From contig CAKZQQ010000005.1 in the NCBI GenBank assembly GCA_937141405.1, positions 62,001 to 126,000 of the forward strand: DNA of 64,000 nucleotides. Reading direction: 5' to 3'. Of this stretch, positions 62,605 through 64,000 are shown in pieces (position 1 is the stretch's first letter; each line of letters opens with the position of its first letter). The notes below the pieces were generated by a model, which made no database searches, was not told the origin of the DNA, and worked only from the letters and a program-made list of their open reading frames with translations. The stretch is from an uncultured Campylobacterota bacterium (lineage in GTDB: Bacteria > Campylobacterota > Campylobacteria > Campylobacterales > Sulfurovaceae). Both the position numbers and the translations under genes were made by a program.

Positions 62605-64000
62605 ATGAGAGCATTAATTAGCGTAAGTGACAAAAGCGGTGTTGAAAACTTTGCAAAAGAGTTAGTAGCACTTGGGTATGAGATCATAAGTACAGGCGGA
62701 ACATACAATAAACTTAAAGAGGCAGACATAGCCGTCATCGAAGCCAATGAGGTAACGAAGTTTCCTGAGTGTTTTGAGGGGCGTGTAAAGACGCTCAATC
62801 CTTACATCCACGGTGGCATACTCCATAGACGCGATAAGCAGTCACATCTCGATCAAGCCAAAGAGCTTGGTGTAGAGGGGATCGATCTTGTTTGTGTAAA
62901 CCTCTATCCGTTTAAAGCTACGATTGAAAAAACCGATGATTTCGAAGAGATCATTGAAAATATAGATATCGGTGGGCCTGCTATGGTACGCTCGGCTGCT
63001 AAAAATTTTGATAGCGTGATTGTCGTTACTGATGTAGCTGATTATGATTTGGTATTAACTAATATCAAGAACAGTACAAACACTGTTGAGTTTAGACGAG
63101 ATATGATGATAAAAGCGTATGAGCACACAGCAGCGTATGATGCTATGATCGCAAACTATATGAACAGAAGATTTAACCAAGGCTTTGGTGCGTATCAGTT
63201 TATCACAGGGAAAAAGGTATTTGATACAAGGTATGGTGAAAACCCACATCAAAATGGCGCACTCTATGAGTTTGATAATCACTTTAGCGATAAGTTCATC
63301 GTGCTTAAAGGCGAGCCGAGTTTTAACAATATGGGTGATATCAGTGGAGCTGCTAAAATAGCAGCTGCTTTTGGTGATGAAAATGCCGTGTGTATCGTGA
63401 AGCATGGTAACCCTTGCGGGTTTGCTATCAAAGAGACGCTTCTTGAGAGTTATACTGAAGCACTCAAGTGTGATCCCGTCTCAGCCTATGGTGGTGTGGT
63501 CGCTGTCAATGGCATCATCGATCTTGAGCTTGCCGTGAAGATGAATGAAATCTTCCTAGAGGTCGTTTTTGCTGCGGATTTTAGTGATGAGGCGCTCGAA
63601 GAGCTCTCAAAGAAAAAGAGAATCAAGCTCTTCAAGCAGGGCACAACAAAACTAGAGCTAGCCAATGATGGGTATAACTTCAAGATGGTTGATGGCGGTT
63701 TTGTCTATCAGACGAGCGATAAGGTCGGCGAAAATGAGGTCGCTGACTCAGAGCTTAAAACACAAAGAGCGGCAACAAGTCAAGAGCTCAAAGATATGGA
63801 GATAGCGCTTAAAGTTGCGGCGGGTACGAAGTCAAATTGTGTCGTGTATGTCAAAGAGAGTGCTATGGTTGCCATAGGTATGGGGATGACAAGTCGTGTG
63901 GATGCTGCAAAGGCGGCGCTTAGAAAAGCAGAGGATATGGGACTAGATGTAACAGGTTCTGTACTTGCGAGTGAAGCGTTTTTCCCATTTCGAGATAGTA
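62605..64000 (+). CDS. purH: Bifunctional AICAR transformylase/IMP cyclohydrolase, 3' end outside window
   Basis: Last two steps of IMP synthesis. The frame starts ATG at 62605 and remains open to the end, 465 codons, so it is truncated by the window. The N-terminal methylglyoxal-synthase-like cyclohydrolase domain (about 1-190) contains [21 protein letters not shown] and NLYPF. The AICAR transformylase domain then shows YGENPHQ and the catalytic KHGNPCG and SAYGGVVA. It is likely co-transcribed with purL. Confidence 0.95.
   Translation, partial: MRALISVSDKSGVENFAKELVALGYEIISTGGTYNKLKEADIAVIEANEVTKFPECFEGRVKTLNPYIHGGILHRRDKQSHLDQAKELGVEGIDLVCVNLYPFKATIEKTDDFEEIIENIDIGGPAMVRSAAKNFDSVIVVTDVADYDLVLTNIKNSTNTVEFRRDMMIKAYEHTAAYDAMIANYMNRRFNQGFGAYQFITGKKVFDTRYGENPHQNGALYEFDNHFSDKFIVLKGEPSFNNMGDISGAAKIAAAFGDENAVCIVKHGNPCGFAIKETLLESYTEALKCDPVSAYGGVVAVNGIIDLELAVKMNEIFLEVVFAADFSDEALEELSKKKRIKLFKQGTTKLELANDGYNFKMVDGGFVYQTSDKVGENEVADSELKTQRAATSQELKDMEIALKVAAGTKSNCVVYVKESAMVAIGMGMTSRVDAAKAALRKAEDMGLDVTGSVLASEAFFPFRDS

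Noticed and set aside
1-64000. Prophage, insertion sequence, toxin-antitoxin or defence system
   Set aside because: No integrase, transposase, phage structural gene, antitoxin pair or known defence gene was recognised anywhere in the window.

Overview
The window reads as an ordinary chromosomal segment of a Campylobacterota (epsilonproteobacterial) genome. Evidence: many proteins have the epsilon-type form, including the dimeric all-alpha dUTPase, carboxynorspermidine decarboxylase, atpB standing apart from the rest of the ATP synthase genes, and GatB. The gene order cysS-msbA-pyrD-M16 protease-dapA-SDR and the order prenyl synthase-hemA-proS-fxsA-hemC-ubiD match, from memory, the order in Campylobacter jejuni. 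Base composition looks AT-rich (about 38-40% GC by eye, not computed). A free-living Sulfurimonas/Sulfuricurvum/Sulfurovum-like lineage is likely, but genus cannot be fixed from the sequence alone. Coding density is very high, many genes overlap by 1-20 bases, and TTG starts are frequent.

Layout. 0-2 kb: end of argB, then a sirtuin and 3-methyladenine glycosylase pair. 2-10.4 kb: thrC, a LysM/3D cell-wall protein, an ABC-F ATPase, a Ste24-type protease, prmC, a DUF4149 membrane protein, a family-6-like DNA glycosylase and apaH. 10.4-14.5 kb: ppiD-like/ftsA/ftsZ on the minus strand. 14.6-18.4 kb: bioA, an acidic Sel1-repeat protein, rsmH and an FtsL-like protein. 18.5-27.8 kb: prenyl synthase, hemA, proS, fxsA, a DsbC/DsbA-like protein, hemC, a UbiD decarboxylase, a peroxiredoxin and perR. 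27.8-37.3 kb: a nine-gene minus-strand run, cysS to yggS, mixing lipid, envelope, lysine and pyrimidine genes. 37.3-38.7 kb: murJ. 38.75-39.45 kb: the only long non-coding stretch, packed with palindromic repeat elements. 39.5-42.3 kb: atpB, thiE-like, DUF445 and a lipoprotein plus small membrane protein pair. 42.4-47.6 kb: gatB, a K+ channel, gpsA, proA. 47.7-53.9 kb: an orphan ABC ATPase, tamA, tamB, nspC. 54.0-58.2 kb: rpmH-rnpA-yidC-jag-mnmE. 58.3-64 kb: a lipoprotein, dUTPase, a DUF4405 membrane protein, purL and the start of purH.

Functionally this is core metabolism (heme, purine, pyrimidine, lysine/threonine/proline/arginine, biotin, menaquinone), cell division and envelope assembly (FtsA/FtsZ, MurJ, MsbA, TamAB, YidC, RseP), translation and peroxide defence. 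I found no phage, transposase, CRISPR array, tRNA or rRNA, and no convincing new multi-gene system. The items most worth a second look are the mosaic of palindromic elements between murJ and atpB, an rnpA gene with no ATG/GTG/TTG start and no yidD after it, the acidic Sel1 protein, a DsbA/C-like gene sharing 53 bases with fxsA, and a possible leaderless nspC transcript.
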